NCBI GenBank assembly: GCA_016794595.1
Contig: JAEUJN010000043.1
Coordinates: 1-64,000, forward strand
DNA length: 64,000 nucleotides
Reading direction: 5' to 3'
Origin: Kineosporiaceae bacterium
GTDB lineage: Bacteria > Actinomycetota > Actinomycetes > Actinomycetales > Kineosporiaceae
Shown: piece after piece, positions 51,657 through 59,620 of the stretch
Layout: each line of letters starts with the position of its first letter
Numbering within the stretch: position 1 is the stretch's first letter
The notes under the pieces: model-generated
Database searches by the model: none
The model's input: only the letters and a program-made list of their open reading frames with translations
Told to the model about the DNA's origin: nothing
Program-made: the position numbers and the translations under genes

Positions 51657-52166
51657 ATGAGCGAACGCGACGACCTGCTGGAGGCGCTGGGAAAGCAGCG
51701 CTACTTCCTTCGGTACACCGTGCAGGGACTGACCGACGACCAGGCCCGGCTGCGCCCCACAGCCAGCGAGCTGTGCCTGGGCGGCCTGATCAAGCACGTG
51801 GCCGCGACCGAACAGCGGTGGATGGAGTTCGTGCTCGAGGGCCCGGCGGCGATGGCCGTCCCGGACGTGAACGACCCCGATGCCGACTGGAGCCAGTGGT
51901 CGAACCTGTTCCGGTTGCTCGAGGACGAGACCCTGGACGGCGTGCTCGCCGGCTACGAGAAGGTCGCCGCCCGCACCGACGAACTGATCCGAACCCTGCC
52001 CGATCTGGACGCCGACCAGCCCCTGCCGCAGGCACCGTGGTTCCCGCCGGGCGCCCGGTGGTCAGCACGCCGGGTGATCCTGCACCTGATCGGCGAGACC
52101 AGCCAGCATGCGGGGCACGCGGACATCCTGCGGGAGAGCATCGACGGCCAGAAGTCCATGGGCTGA
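51657..52166 (+). CDS. DinB/DUF664 family protein
   Basis: 169-residue four-helix bundle protein of the DinB-like superfamily. Metal-binding His residues are placed as usual: GGLIKHVAATEQRW and LHLIGETSQHAGHADILRE (H-x3-H). Actinobacterial members can be mycothiol-dependent transferases, isomerases or of unknown activity. AGGAGG precedes the ATG at 51657. It diverges from the ComB-GNAT gene with only 27 bp between the start codons, so the two promoters must overlap or lie in the opposite genes. Confidence 0.88.
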   Translation: MSERDDLLEALGKQRYFLRYTVQGLTDDQARLRPTASELCLGGLIKHVAATEQRWMEFVLEGPAAMAVPDVNDPDADWSQWSNLFRLLEDETLDGVLAGYEKVAARTDELIRTLPDLDADQPLPQAPWFPPGARWSARRVILHLIGETSQHAGHADILRESIDGQKSMG

Positions 52167-52218
52167 CCCCGCCCACGCCACCGCCACCGCACCCCCACCC
52201 CGTCCCCACGCCCGCCGG

Positions 52219-53529
52219 TCAATCCCGCAAGGGGTGGGCAAGTTCGTCCTGGGGCAGGCGGGCCCAGACGATCGCCACGATCGAGATCACCCCGGGCACC
52301 AGCCCGGCCACCGCGAACGTCGTCCGCAGCCCGATCCATTCCGAGACCGGGCCGGCCAGGGCCATCGACACCGGCATCAACGAGATCGAGACGAAGAAGT
52401 CGAGGGAGGAGACGCGCCCGAGCAGGTGTGCGGGCACGCGGCGCTGGAGCAGCGTCCCCCAGATCACCATCGGCGCCGAGAAGGCGGCGCCCAGCACGAA
52501 CCCGATCACCACCACCATCCAGACCTCACCGACCAGCCCGATCAGGGCCAGTGGCAGGCAGCCGATGCCCCACATCAGGTTCATGAAGGTCAGGTAGCGG
52601 CGTGGCATCGGCCGCGAGGCCATCACCAGCGAGGCGAGCGCGCCGCCGATACCGAATGCCGCCAGCACGGCCGCGTGATCGCCGGCGTCGCCACCCAGGC
52701 GATCCTTGATCACGAACGGGATGAGCACCTCGAACGGACCCATCATGGTGAGCACCAGCAGGCTGGCGAACAACAGGGTGGCCAGCAGCCACGGGGTTCG
52801 CACCATGTAGACGAAACCCTCGCGGACGTCGCGCAGCGCCGTGGCGATCACGGCCACCGTGCCGGTGCCGCCCGAGACCGTCGGCTGTCCGCGCACCGGG
52901 GTGCGGGGCACCAGGGTGAGGGCCGCCAGGCCCACCAGAGAGGCACCGGCAGCCACCGCGAAGGCTGCCCCCGGGGAGGCAGCACCGACCACCATGCCGG
53001 CCACACCGGGACCCACGGCCTGGTTCAGCGTGGGACGCATCATCCCCTCGAACCCGTTGACCGCCAACAGATCCGACTCGGGCACCAGGGCCGGCAGCCA
53101 GGCCGAGTAGGCCGGGTAGGCGAAGGCCAGGCCCATGCCGATCACCAGTGCGGCGACCGCCAGATGCCACAGCCGGGTGAGGCCGTTGAGGGAGAGGAGG
53201 CTGATCACACCCATGCTGATCAGCTCGTTGGCGGTCACCGCAATCATGATCCATTTCTGTGGGACGCGGTCGGCGACCACCCCGGCCAGCAGCGCGGGGA
53301 TCAGCGTGCCCGCGGCACCGGCCGTGGAGACCACGGAGAGCTGACCCGGGCCACCACCCACCCGGATCACCTCCCAGACCAGAGCGACGATCCACACTCC
53401 CGAGGCGAAGGTCACCAGGGACATCGCCGCCGCCAGCCGGCGGTAGGCACGACTGCGGAACGGGGACAGCGCCCTGGGCAGCCGCCGGCCCGCCGTCGAT
53501 CCGGACTCGCGCGCGATCTCCTGCGACAT
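52219..53529 (-). CDS. MFS exporter (MFS_3/enterobactin-exporter-like)
   Basis: 436-residue carrier with about 11-12 membrane segments. FRSRAYRRLAAAMSLVTFASGVWIVALVW at the start, LLAGVVADRVPQKWIM (loop motif A), GFEGMMRPTLNQAVGPGVAGMVVG and SSLDFFVSISLMPVSMALAGP are the features of the MFS_3 group with EntS- and macrolide-exporter-like proteins. The substrate is unknown. AGAGAGG is close to the ATG at 53529. Confidence 0.9.
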   Translation of the reverse strand: MSQEIARESGSTAGRRLPRALSPFRSRAYRRLAAAMSLVTFASGVWIVALVWEVIRVGGGPGQLSVVSTAGAAGTLIPALLAGVVADRVPQKWIMIAVTANELISMGVISLLSLNGLTRLWHLAVAALVIGMGLAFAYPAYSAWLPALVPESDLLAVNGFEGMMRPTLNQAVGPGVAGMVVGAASPGAAFAVAAGASLVGLAALTLVPRTPVRGQPTVSGGTGTVAVIATALRDVREGFVYMVRTPWLLATLLFASLLVLTMMGPFEVLIPFVIKDRLGGDAGDHAAVLAAFGIGGALASLVMASRPMPRRYLTFMNLMWGIGCLPLALIGLVGEVWMVVVIGFVLGAAFSAPMVIWGTLLQRRVPAHLLGRVSSLDFFVSISLMPVSMALAGPVSEWIGLRTTFAVAGLVPGVISIVAIVWARLPQDELAHPLRD

Positions 53530-53596
53530 CCACCTCTCTGCGAACCGTGACCCTGCACCCGTGGACTTCGCCCCGCCCCCTCGACCCGCCGTCCGG

Positions 53597-53626
53597 CACC
53601 GCTCACCGCACCCGTGGTGAGCGGTG
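53597..53626 (-). terminator. Hairpin after the LLM oxidoreductase gene
   Basis: Perfect 11-bp inverted repeat CACCGCTCACC / GGTGAGCGGTG with an 8-base loop, 18 bases after the stop of the gene at 53644 on the minus strand. No U tract. Confidence 0.6.
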
Positions 53627-53643
53627 GGAGGGGTGAGTGGCGG

Positions 53644-54426
53644 TCAGCCCACCTGGGCGTCCCGCCAGGCGATCCAGCGCCGCAGATTGCCGGTGTCGTA
53701 GTCGGGACCGCCTGCGCTGATGGTGATGAACGTTGCACCGGCCGCCACCAGACCGGTGGCCACCTCGGCCGGCCCCTGCCCCTGGTTGAGGCCCACCGAG
53801 ACCTCGATCCCGGCGACATCTCGGCCCTCGGCTGCACAGTGCTCGGCGAGCACAGCTCGCTTGTGCCGCAACTCGTCCGGGGTGCAGAAGCTGTGCCAGA
53901 TGTCAGCGTGCCGGGCCACCAGGCGCAGGGTCTTCTTCTCCCCCCCACCGCCGATCAGGATCGGGATGCGCCGGGTCGGCGCGGGATTCAGCTGCTGCCA
54001 ACGGTTCTCGATCCTGGGCAGAGCCTCGGCCAGCGCCTCGAGGCGACCACCCGCCGTCCCGAACTCGTAGCCGTAGGCGAGGTAGTCCTTCTCGAACCAT
54101 CCCGAGCCGATTCCCAGGATCAGCCTGCCCCCGCTGATGTGATCCACGGTCCGGGCCATGTCGGCGAGCAACTCGGGGTTGCGATAGGAGTTGCACGTGA
54201 CCAGGGCGGTCAGCTCGACCCGCGAGGTTTGCTCGGCGAAAGCGGCCAGCATGGTCCAGCACTCGAAGCTCTTGCCCTCGGGATCACCGAACAGCGGGTA
54301 GAAGTGGTCCCAGGTCGAGACCACGTCGACCCCGAGATCCTCGGCCTCGCCGACCACACGTCGGATCGCCGAGTACTCGGCGTGCTGCGGCTGCACCTGG
54401 AAGCCGATCCTGATCTGCCTGGCCAT
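53644..54426 (-). CDS. LLM class F420-dependent oxidoreductase
   Basis: 260-residue luciferase-like TIM-barrel enzyme of the F420-using group: RIGFQVQPQHAEYSAIRRVVGEAEDLGVDVVSTWDHFYPL, TRVELTALVTCNSYRNPELLADMARTVDHISGGRLILGIGSGW are the standard N-terminal blocks. Flavin-only use is possible, but the pattern and high-G+C host favour F420. Substrate unknown. A palindromic repeat lies 53 bases upstream of the ATG at 54426, and the FMN reductase gene diverges beyond it. Confidence 0.9.
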   Translation of the reverse strand: MARQIRIGFQVQPQHAEYSAIRRVVGEAEDLGVDVVSTWDHFYPLFGDPEGKSFECWTMLAAFAEQTSRVELTALVTCNSYRNPELLADMARTVDHISGGRLILGIGSGWFEKDYLAYGYEFGTAGGRLEALAEALPRIENRWQQLNPAPTRRIPILIGGGGEKKTLRLVARHADIWHSFCTPDELRHKRAVLAEHCAAEGRDVAGIEVSVGLNQGQGPAEVATGLVAAGATFITISAGGPDYDTGNLRRWIAWRDAQVG

Positions 54427-54478
54427 GACCCTCCATCGTCCGTGCCTGCCGGACCCAGTGTCTCTCGACCCAGCCCGT

Positions 54479-54538
54479 CCCCACCCTCGTGATCATGCAC
54501 TTTCGACTATTCGAAAGTGCATGATCACGAGGGTGGGG
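54479..54538. repeat. Palindromic repeat, copy D, between divergent genes
   Basis: 60-bp palindrome with the CTAT-centred core of copy B and private outer arms CCCCACCCTCG / CGAGGGTGGGG. It lies upstream of both flanking genes, so here it cannot be terminating either of them. Confidence 0.9.
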
Positions 54539-54572
54539 CGGGGCGGGTGGAACAAAGCGAGGCCAGCCGCGG

Positions 54573-54598
54573 TTGACCAAGATAGTTGAACCGTCAAT
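54573..54598 (+). promoter_or_regulatory. Promoter/operator candidate of the FMN reductase gene
   Basis: TTGACC (54573-54578) could be a -35 box; TTGA-ACCG-TCAA (54586-54597) is a small palindrome between it and the ribosome site, fitting a MarR- or HxlR-type operator. No strong -10 box is visible. Confidence 0.35.
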
Positions 54599-54613
54599 CG
54601 TAGGGAGCGTCCC

Positions 54614-55156
54614 GTGAACGTCCTGGTCCTGGTCGGCAGCCTGCGCGCCGACTCCCTCAACCGCCTGCTCGCCCGGGCCGCCGTGGCCGAGCTCCCGGCC
54701 GACATCAGCGTGAGGTTCGCCGAGGGGCTCGGCGAGCTCCCGCACTATGACCAGGACCTCGACGTCACCCCGGCCCCGGCGTCCGTCGCGGCCTTCCGAC
54801 GGGTCGTGGCCGAGGCCGACGCGCTGCTGGTGGTCACCCCCGAGTACAACGGCGCGCCGTCCGGCGTGATCAAGAACGCGATCGACTGGGCCTCGCGACC
54901 CCGCGGCAGCGCGGCGATCGTCGGCAAGAAGGTCGCCGTCCTCTCGGCCAGCATGGCGCCGCGGGGTGGCCAGTGGGCGCGTGAGGGCGCGGTGCGGGTG
55001 CTCACCGTGGCGGGCGCCGACGTGCTGCCGGGCACCGTGGGGATCGGTTCGGCCCACGAGGTGCTCACGGCCGACGGCCTGATCGACGACGAGGCGCGCG
55101 GCGCCGTCCGGGCCCTGGTGAACCAACTGGTCGGCACCGAGGCCCTGGCCGCCTGA
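54614..55156 (+). CDS. NADPH-dependent FMN reductase
   Basis: 180-residue flavodoxin-like reductase. The phosphate loop VGSLRADSLNRLLARA and the TPEYNGAPSGVIKNAIDWASRP block (flavin-binding and dimer interface) identify the NADPH:FMN/quinone reductase family. The GTG at 54614 has GGGAG 8 bases upstream. It diverges from the LLM oxidoreductase, and could supply reduced flavin or remove quinones. Confidence 0.93.
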   Translation: MNVLVLVGSLRADSLNRLLARAAVAELPADISVRFAEGLGELPHYDQDLDVTPAPASVAAFRRVVAEADALLVVTPEYNGAPSGVIKNAIDWASRPRGSAAIVGKKVAVLSASMAPRGGQWAREGAVRVLTVAGADVLPGTVGIGSAHEVLTADGLIDDEARGAVRALVNQLVGTEALAA

Positions 55157-55191
55157 GCGCACGAACCCGATCCGAGCCCGATCAGGCACGG

Positions 55192-55992
55192 TCAGGCAGG
55201 GTCCAGGATCCACCCCGAGCGCAGGCCCGGCGCCCGGCCCGGCTCGATGTAGTACTCGGTCGAGAACATCATCGTGAACGCCTCGGGCGGCAGCGCCAGC
55301 ATCATCCCGACATCCGTGGTCTGGCTGGCGTGGGCGCGCAGCGAGGCCCGTTTGCGCTCCAGCTGATCGAGGACGTCGACCCGCCAGTGCAGCTCGGCCT
55401 CCGGGGTCCCGATCGGGTTGCCGTCGTCTGCCGGAGCATCGGGATCCCAGTCGCCGGTGTCCATGCCGGCTGCCCGGGCAGCCTGGAACATCAGGCGCAT
55501 CGCGTCCCGGTTCATGGTGGCCTCCAGAACCCGGGGACGCCGCGCGGCCCGATCGGCCGCCCGGTGCACGATGCGGTGGACGGCGATGTGGTCGGGGTGA
55601 CCGTAGCCGCCGTGCCAGTCATACCCGACCAGGACGTCGGCGTCCTCCTCGTCCAGGATCGACACCAGCCGCCCGGCGGCCTCGTCGGGATCGGCGGCGT
55701 GCAGGGCGTCCGGCTCGTGGTTCTGCTGCCAACCGGTCATGCCCGAGTCGGCATAGCCGAGCCAGGCCACCCGGGCGATCCCGAGGGCGTCGGCCGATGC
55801 CTGCGCCTCGAGCCGGCGCCGGGCGGCGACCGTCTCCCCCACGGCCAGATCGGACGGCGCCTCCCCGTGGTCACCGTTGGTGGCGAAGACGATCACGACG
55901 CGATGCCCCTGCTCGGCGGCGCGCGCCATCGACCCCGAGGTCAGGCTGGCCTCGTCGTCCGGATGGGCGTGCAGGTAGACGATGGTGGACAC
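55192..55992 (-). CDS. PIG-L family deacetylase
   Basis: 266-residue zinc-dependent de-N-acetylase of the LmbE/PIG-L family. The zinc site is AHPDDEASLTSG at the N-terminus and GGYGHPDHIAVH further on. Actinobacterial relatives include MshB and Mca of mycothiol metabolism; this sequence lacks the fuller Mca pattern, so I leave the substrate open. GTG at 55992 is used, with ATG codons at 56001 and 56004 as alternatives. Confidence 0.88.
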   Translation of the reverse strand: MSTIVYLHAHPDDEASLTSGSMARAAEQGHRVVIVFATNGDHGEAPSDLAVGETVAARRRLEAQASADALGIARVAWLGYADSGMTGWQQNHEPDALHAADPDEAAGRLVSILDEEDADVLVGYDWHGGYGHPDHIAVHRIVHRAADRAARRPRVLEATMNRDAMRLMFQAARAAGMDTGDWDPDAPADDGNPIGTPEAELHWRVDVLDQLERKRASLRAHASQTTDVGMMLALPPEAFTMMFSTEYYIEPGRAPGLRSGWILDPA

Positions 55993-56123
55993 GGCCCCCA
56001 TCATGCCGTCCGCAGCCGTCCTGCTCCGTTCGGCTGAGATAACCCCTCGTTCATCTGGTGGATGCACACCGGACAACGAGGGTCAACTGCCAAGGGTCCC
56101 CGGCTCACATTTCGGACGTCTCT

Positions 56124-56129
56124 TACCCT
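56124..56129 (+). promoter_or_regulatory. -10 box (TACCCT) of the PPK2 gene, leaderless
   Basis: TACCCT followed by 7 bases and the ATG at 56137, without a ribosome binding site. Confidence 0.4.
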
Positions 56130-56136
56130 GACGGAC

Positions 56137-57255
56137 ATGACCACCCGCCGCCCGGCCGCCAAGGCCCCCGCCACCCGATCGGCCCGCTCGACAGTGGTCT
56201 CCGAGGACGCCACCGTCGCCGCCACGCCGCAGCCCACCCCCGACGCGAGCAGCAATGGTGCTGCCGTCGCGTCCGACCCCACGCCCCCTGGCAACCCCCC
56301 AGAGGCCGCCCCGAACGGCGCGGCCGCGCCCGACTCGGCCCTCGCTGCCGCAGCGGCCGAGATCGAACGGCTCCGGCACCAGCTCGAGCCCGACGAGGAC
56401 CCCGAGCTCGACGTCAAGGACAAGAAGAAGACCCCCGCCTGGAAGATCGGCTACCCCTACCCCAAGAAGATCAGCCGCGAGGAGTACGAGGCGACCAAGT
56501 ACGCCCTGCAGATCGAGCTGCTGAAGCTGCAGGCGTGGGTCAAGGACACCGGCCAGAAGATCGTCATCTTCTTCGAGGGCCGCGACGCCGCCGGCAAGGG
56601 CGGATCCATCAAGCGCTTCACCGAGCACATGAACCCCCGCGGCGCCCGCGTGGTGGCCCTGAGCATCCCGACCGAGGTCGAGCGCGGCCAGTGGTACTTC
56701 CAGCGCTACCTCGCCCACCTGCCCTCGGCCGGTGAGATCGTCATGTTCGACCGCTCCTGGTACAACCGGGCCGGGGTCGAGCGGGTGATGGGGTTCTGCA
56801 CGCCGATCCAGTACCTGGAGTTCATGCGCGAGTGCCCCGACCTCGAACGCATGCTGGTCAACTCCGGCATCCACCTGTTCAAGCTCTGGTTCTCGGTGGG
56901 TCAGGAGGAGCAGGCCGCGCGCTTCGCCTCCCGCAGCGTCGACCCGGTCAAACAGTGGAAGCTCTCCCCCACCGACCTGGCCAGCCTGGACAAGTGGAAC
57001 GCCTACACCGAGGCCAAGGAGGCGATGTTCTTCTACACCGACACCGCCAACGCCCCGTGGACGGTGATCAAGTCCAATGACAAGAAGCGGGCCCGGCTCG
57101 AGGCCATGCGCGTCGTGCTCTCCCACTTCGACTACCCGGCCAAGGACCACGCGCTGGTCGGCACCCCCGACCCCAGGCTGGTCGGCGCGGCGTCCCAGAT
57201 CTTCGAGTCGGGTGAGCACCCCGGGCACCTGCTGCCGACCCTGCCCAGGCTCTGA
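56137..57255 (+). CDS. ppk2: Polyphosphate kinase 2
   Basis: 372-residue kinase that moves phosphate between polyphosphate and nucleotides. An Ala/Pro-rich N-terminal tail (about 90 residues) precedes the PPK2 domain with Walker A FFEGRDAAGKGGSIKR, the lid-like HMNPRGARVVAL and Walker B MFDRSWYNRAGVERVMGF. PPK2 enzymes differ in preferring NDP or NMP; the subgroup cannot be fixed by eye. The transcript ends in a long hairpin shared with the convergent GNAT gene. Confidence 0.93.
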   Translation: MTTRRPAAKAPATRSARSTVVSEDATVAATPQPTPDASSNGAAVASDPTPPGNPPEAAPNGAAAPDSALAAAAAEIERLRHQLEPDEDPELDVKDKKKTPAWKIGYPYPKKISREEYEATKYALQIELLKLQAWVKDTGQKIVIFFEGRDAAGKGGSIKRFTEHMNPRGARVVALSIPTEVERGQWYFQRYLAHLPSAGEIVMFDRSWYNRAGVERVMGFCTPIQYLEFMRECPDLERMLVNSGIHLFKLWFSVGQEEQAARFASRSVDPVKQWKLSPTDLASLDKWNAYTEAKEAMFFYTDTANAPWTVIKSNDKKRARLEAMRVVLSHFDYPAKDHALVGTPDPRLVGAASQIFESGEHPGHLLPTLPRL

Positions 57256-57269
57256 CCGGCGGAGGGTGA

Positions 57270-57300
57270 GAGTGGCCCGGGCTCAGCGCCCGGGCCACTC
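57270..57300. terminator. Bidirectional hairpin overlapping the end of the GNAT gene
   Basis: Perfect 13-bp inverted repeat GAGTGGCCCGGGC / GCCCGGGCCACTC with a 5-base loop. The stop codon of the convergent GNAT gene (57283-57285) lies in the loop and its last five codons form the right arm. Confidence 0.75.
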
Positions 57301-57867
57301 CTCCCGCAGGAGGGCGTAGGTGTAGCCGTCCAGCCAGCGGCCCGATCGGTGCAGCCCGTCGCGAACGGCGTGCGACTCGCGGCGCATGCCGAGTCGCTCC
57401 ATGAGCCGCCAGGACGGCGCGTTGTCGGCGAAGCAGGACGCCACCACCCGGCGCAGGCCGAGCGGCCCGAAACACAGGTCCACGGCCGCCCGCGCCGCCT
57501 CGGTGGCGTAACCGTGGCCACCCCGGGCAGGGTCGAGCGTCCACCCGAGCTCCGCCTCGACGGCCACTCCGAGATCGCGGACCTCGGCCTGAGCCCAGGC
57601 ATCGGTGACCCGGATCATCAGATCACCGATCACGACCCCGTCGAGCAGGACGACGACCGTCGCCCTCTGCCGTGCGGCGTCCAGGAAGTGGGTTCGGTAC
57701 TCCTCGAACGTCGCCGGCGCCCGGCCGATCCACTCCTGGACGGCCGGCTGACGCCTGATGGCCCAGGTGGGGGCCACGTCGTCCGGCATCGCTCGCCGCA
57801 ACACCAGGCGATCGGTGGGCACCGGCCAGCTGACCCGCTCGAGCGGGTCCGGCGTCGGCTCGGTCAT
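57283..57867 (-). CDS. GNAT acetyltransferase, RimJ/RimL type
   Basis: 194-residue N-acetyltransferase. TDRLVLRRAMPDDVAPTWAIRRQPAVQEWIG is the N-terminal RimJ/L pattern, and LGWTLDPARGGHGYATEAARAAVDLCF holds the acetyl-CoA loop (R-G-G-H-G-Y-A); NAPSWRLMERLGMRRE follows. It may modify proteins or small amines. The ATG at 57867 has CACGAT 6 bases upstream; a GTG at 57885 is an alternative. Confidence 0.9.
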   Translation of the reverse strand: MTEPTPDPLERVSWPVPTDRLVLRRAMPDDVAPTWAIRRQPAVQEWIGRAPATFEEYRTHFLDAARQRATVVVLLDGVVIGDLMIRVTDAWAQAEVRDLGVAVEAELGWTLDPARGGHGYATEAARAAVDLCFGPLGLRRVVASCFADNAPSWRLMERLGMRRESHAVRDGLHRSGRWLDGYTYALLREEWPGR

Positions 57868-57945
57868 CCGCACATCGTGCAGCACCGCCGACCCCGTCCC
57901 TCCCGGACCGGCGGCTCACGACCGGGTCACAGATCGCCCCGGCCG

Positions 57946-58344
57946 TCAGTCGGGCCAGACGTGCGCCGGCAGGCTCAGGGCACTGCTGATCACGCGGAGC
58001 TGTGCCGGACGGACCCGCACCGCCAGGCGACGCCGTCCGACGGGCTCACCGAACAGACCGTAGAGGTGCGGGTAGGTCGGGTCCCCGGTGGCCATGAGCT
58101 CGCGCAGCTTGGCGGCGCCGGGCAGTGCGGTCGGCTGATCGGAGCGCCGTTCGGCGCCGATCAGCTTCAGGACGGCGTGGTCCAGGACGCGATTGTCGAT
58201 GGTGACATCGGCCAGTCCCAGGAGCTGGGCTGTGATCAGCACGCACCCGCTGCTGGAGTCCCTGGTCACGAGCCGCTGGTTCACCTCCAGCATCTGGGTC
58301 AACTCGAGCGTTCGAGTCGAGGACGCGAGCGTGTAGACAGGCAT
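57946..58344 (-). CDS. Hypothetical protein, 132 residues
   Basis: I do not recognise this protein. It has no signal peptide or membrane segment, one Cys, and a mixed alpha/beta composition; the middle contains LTQMLEVNQRLVTRDSSSGCVLITAQLLGLADVTI and the end RRLAVRVRPAQLRVISSALSLP. AGGGGG with a 7-base spacer precedes the ATG at 58344, so it is likely a real gene. It diverges from the CoA-binding protein gene. Confidence 0.6.
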   Translation of the reverse strand: MPVYTLASSTRTLELTQMLEVNQRLVTRDSSSGCVLITAQLLGLADVTIDNRVLDHAVLKLIGAERRSDQPTALPGAAKLRELMATGDPTYPHLYGLFGEPVGRRRLAVRVRPAQLRVISSALSLPAHVWPD

Positions 58345-58645
58345 GCCGAAACCCCCTGGCACTTGGCGTGGCCACGATGTCCCGTCGACAGTGACGAGAT
58401 CCGTCGCCACGTCCGGTCGGCACCGGCCGCCAGGGCACCAGACGATGAGGACGAGTGCGCCGGACAAACGCCCGATCGGCCGATCCAGCGCGCTGGCTTG
58501 AAGGGCCGGTGAACTGAGGGTTGCCGAAATGGGACGTCTCTGCGACCTACGACCCGGTACCGATCGCCGCGGGGGCGCGACTCTGGTGGTTTGCCGAGAA
58601 GCCACCGGGGCGTCGACCGCCTGCGGGGGGAAGGACAGGATCAGC
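58345..58645. other. Intergenic region between divergent genes with a hairpin
   Basis: 301 bp. The notable structure is GGTGGTTT-GCCGAG-AAGCCACC (58585-58606), an 8-bp stem with one G-T pair, 40 bases before the CoA-binding gene. I cannot match it to a known riboswitch class. No gene is visible, although several open frames run through. Confidence 0.4.
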
Positions 58646-59122
58646 ATGGTCCCCATTGCAGAGGCCGCCGCAGACTTCCTCACCGCCCGGCGGATCGCCG
58701 TCACCGGGGTCTCCCGAGAACCCGGCAGCCATGGCGGCAACGCGGTGATGAGCGGCCTGCGCCGTAGGGGGTTCAGCGTGATCCCGGTGAACCCGAATGC
58801 CCACGACGTCGAGGGCACCGCCTGCTACCCGAACCTCGCGGCGATCCCGGGCGGGGTCGATGCGGTGGTGATCGCCACCCGGCCCGAGCAGGCTGCGGCC
58901 ACGGTGCGCGAGTGCGCCGATCTCGGGATCAAGAAGGTGTGGCTGCACCGATCGATCGGCGGCGGCAGCGTCAGCGAGGACGCCGTACAGGTGGGGCGCG
59001 AGAACGGGATCACGGTGATCGACGGCGGCTGCCCGCTGATGTTCGGGCCGGACGCCGACCGCGCTCACCGGCTCATGCGCGGGTTCTGCCGGCTGACCGG
59101 GGCGGTCCCGCGCGAGGTGTGA
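58646..59122 (+). CDS. CoA-binding domain protein
   Basis: 158-residue Rossmann-like protein of the CoA-binding (YccU-like) family: IAVTGVSREPGSHGGNAVMSGLRRRGFSVIPVNP and VDAVVIATRPEQAAATVRECADLGIKKVWLHRSIGGGS are its marks. The family shares the CoA-binding domain of succinyl-CoA synthetase and acyl-CoA synthetases but has no settled function. AGGA lies 7 bases before the ATG at 58646. The 5' region contains a hairpin that might be regulatory. Confidence 0.88.
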   Translation: MVPIAEAAADFLTARRIAVTGVSREPGSHGGNAVMSGLRRRGFSVIPVNPNAHDVEGTACYPNLAAIPGGVDAVVIATRPEQAAATVRECADLGIKKVWLHRSIGGGSVSEDAVQVGRENGITVIDGGCPLMFGPDADRAHRLMRGFCRLTGAVPREV

Positions 59123-59150
59123 GGCCCGACGTTCACGCCGCTCACGATTC

Positions 59151-59576
59151 TCAGAGCTCCCCGGGACGGCGCAGCCGCTTGAGCTGTGACCGCCGGCGTT
59201 TGTCCTCGGCCCGGCGGCGACGGGCGGCAGCCGAGGGCCGGGTTCGGCGACGCGCCGGGGGTGGGGGCGCGATCGCCTCCCGGATCAGCGCCGCCAGCCG
59301 GTCTCTGGCGGCCGCCCGATTACGGCGCTGGGAGCGATACTCGGAGGCCACCACGACCAGCACCCCGCCGGTGAGCCTGCCCTCCAGCCGGCTCAGGGCC
59401 CGTTCGCGCAGGGTGTCGTCCAGGGACGGCGAGGTGGACAGGTCCCAGAGCAGTTCGACCCGGGAGTCGGTGGTGTTCACGCCCTGACCTCCCGGGCCGC
59501 TCGACCGGGAGAACCGCCAGCCGAGCTCGCCGGCAGGGATCACCAGCCTGGCGGTCACCGGCAGGTCCTGTTCCAT
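59151..59576 (-). CDS. arfB: Peptidyl-tRNA hydrolase ArfB (stalled-ribosome rescue)
   Basis: 141-residue release-factor-like protein. FSRSSGPGGQGVNTTDSRVEL contains the catalytic GGQ motif that hydrolyses peptidyl-tRNA; the C-terminus is a basic tail (ARRRTRPSAAARRRRAEDKRRRSQLKRL) that enters the empty mRNA channel of stalled ribosomes. This is the layout of ArfB/YaeJ, with no codon-recognition domain. CAGGCT 7 bases before the ATG at 59576 suggests a leaderless start. Its promoter overlaps that of the divergent DUF1905 gene. Confidence 0.93.
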   Translation of the reverse strand: MEQDLPVTARLVIPAGELGWRFSRSSGPGGQGVNTTDSRVELLWDLSTSPSLDDTLRERALSRLEGRLTGGVLVVVASEYRSQRRNRAAARDRLAALIREAIAPPPPARRRTRPSAAARRRRAEDKRRRSQLKRLRRPGEL

Positions 59577-59583
59577 GCCGGCC

Positions 59584-59614
59584 AGCCTGACATGTCGGTG
59601 GCCCCACCTAGGCT
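59584..59614. promoter_or_regulatory. Overlapping divergent promoters of arfB and the DUF1905 gene
   Basis: Plus strand: CTGACA (59587-59592), 16 bp, TAGGCT (59609-59614), 6 bases, ATG at 59621. Minus strand: CAGGCT (59584-59589), 7 bases, ATG at 59576. The -35 box of one overlaps the -10 box of the other, so the polymerases must compete. Confidence 0.6.
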
Positions 59615-59620
59615 TCGGCC

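Noticed and set aside
55192-55992. PIG-L protein as mycothiol conjugate amidase Mca or MshB
   Set aside because: Only the general zinc motifs are present; the longer Mca/MshB blocks are not seen, so the narrower name is not supported.
58345-58645. Riboswitch (cobalamin, c-di-GMP or c-di-AMP type)
   Set aside because: None of the conserved boxes of these classes could be found; only a simple hairpin is seen.
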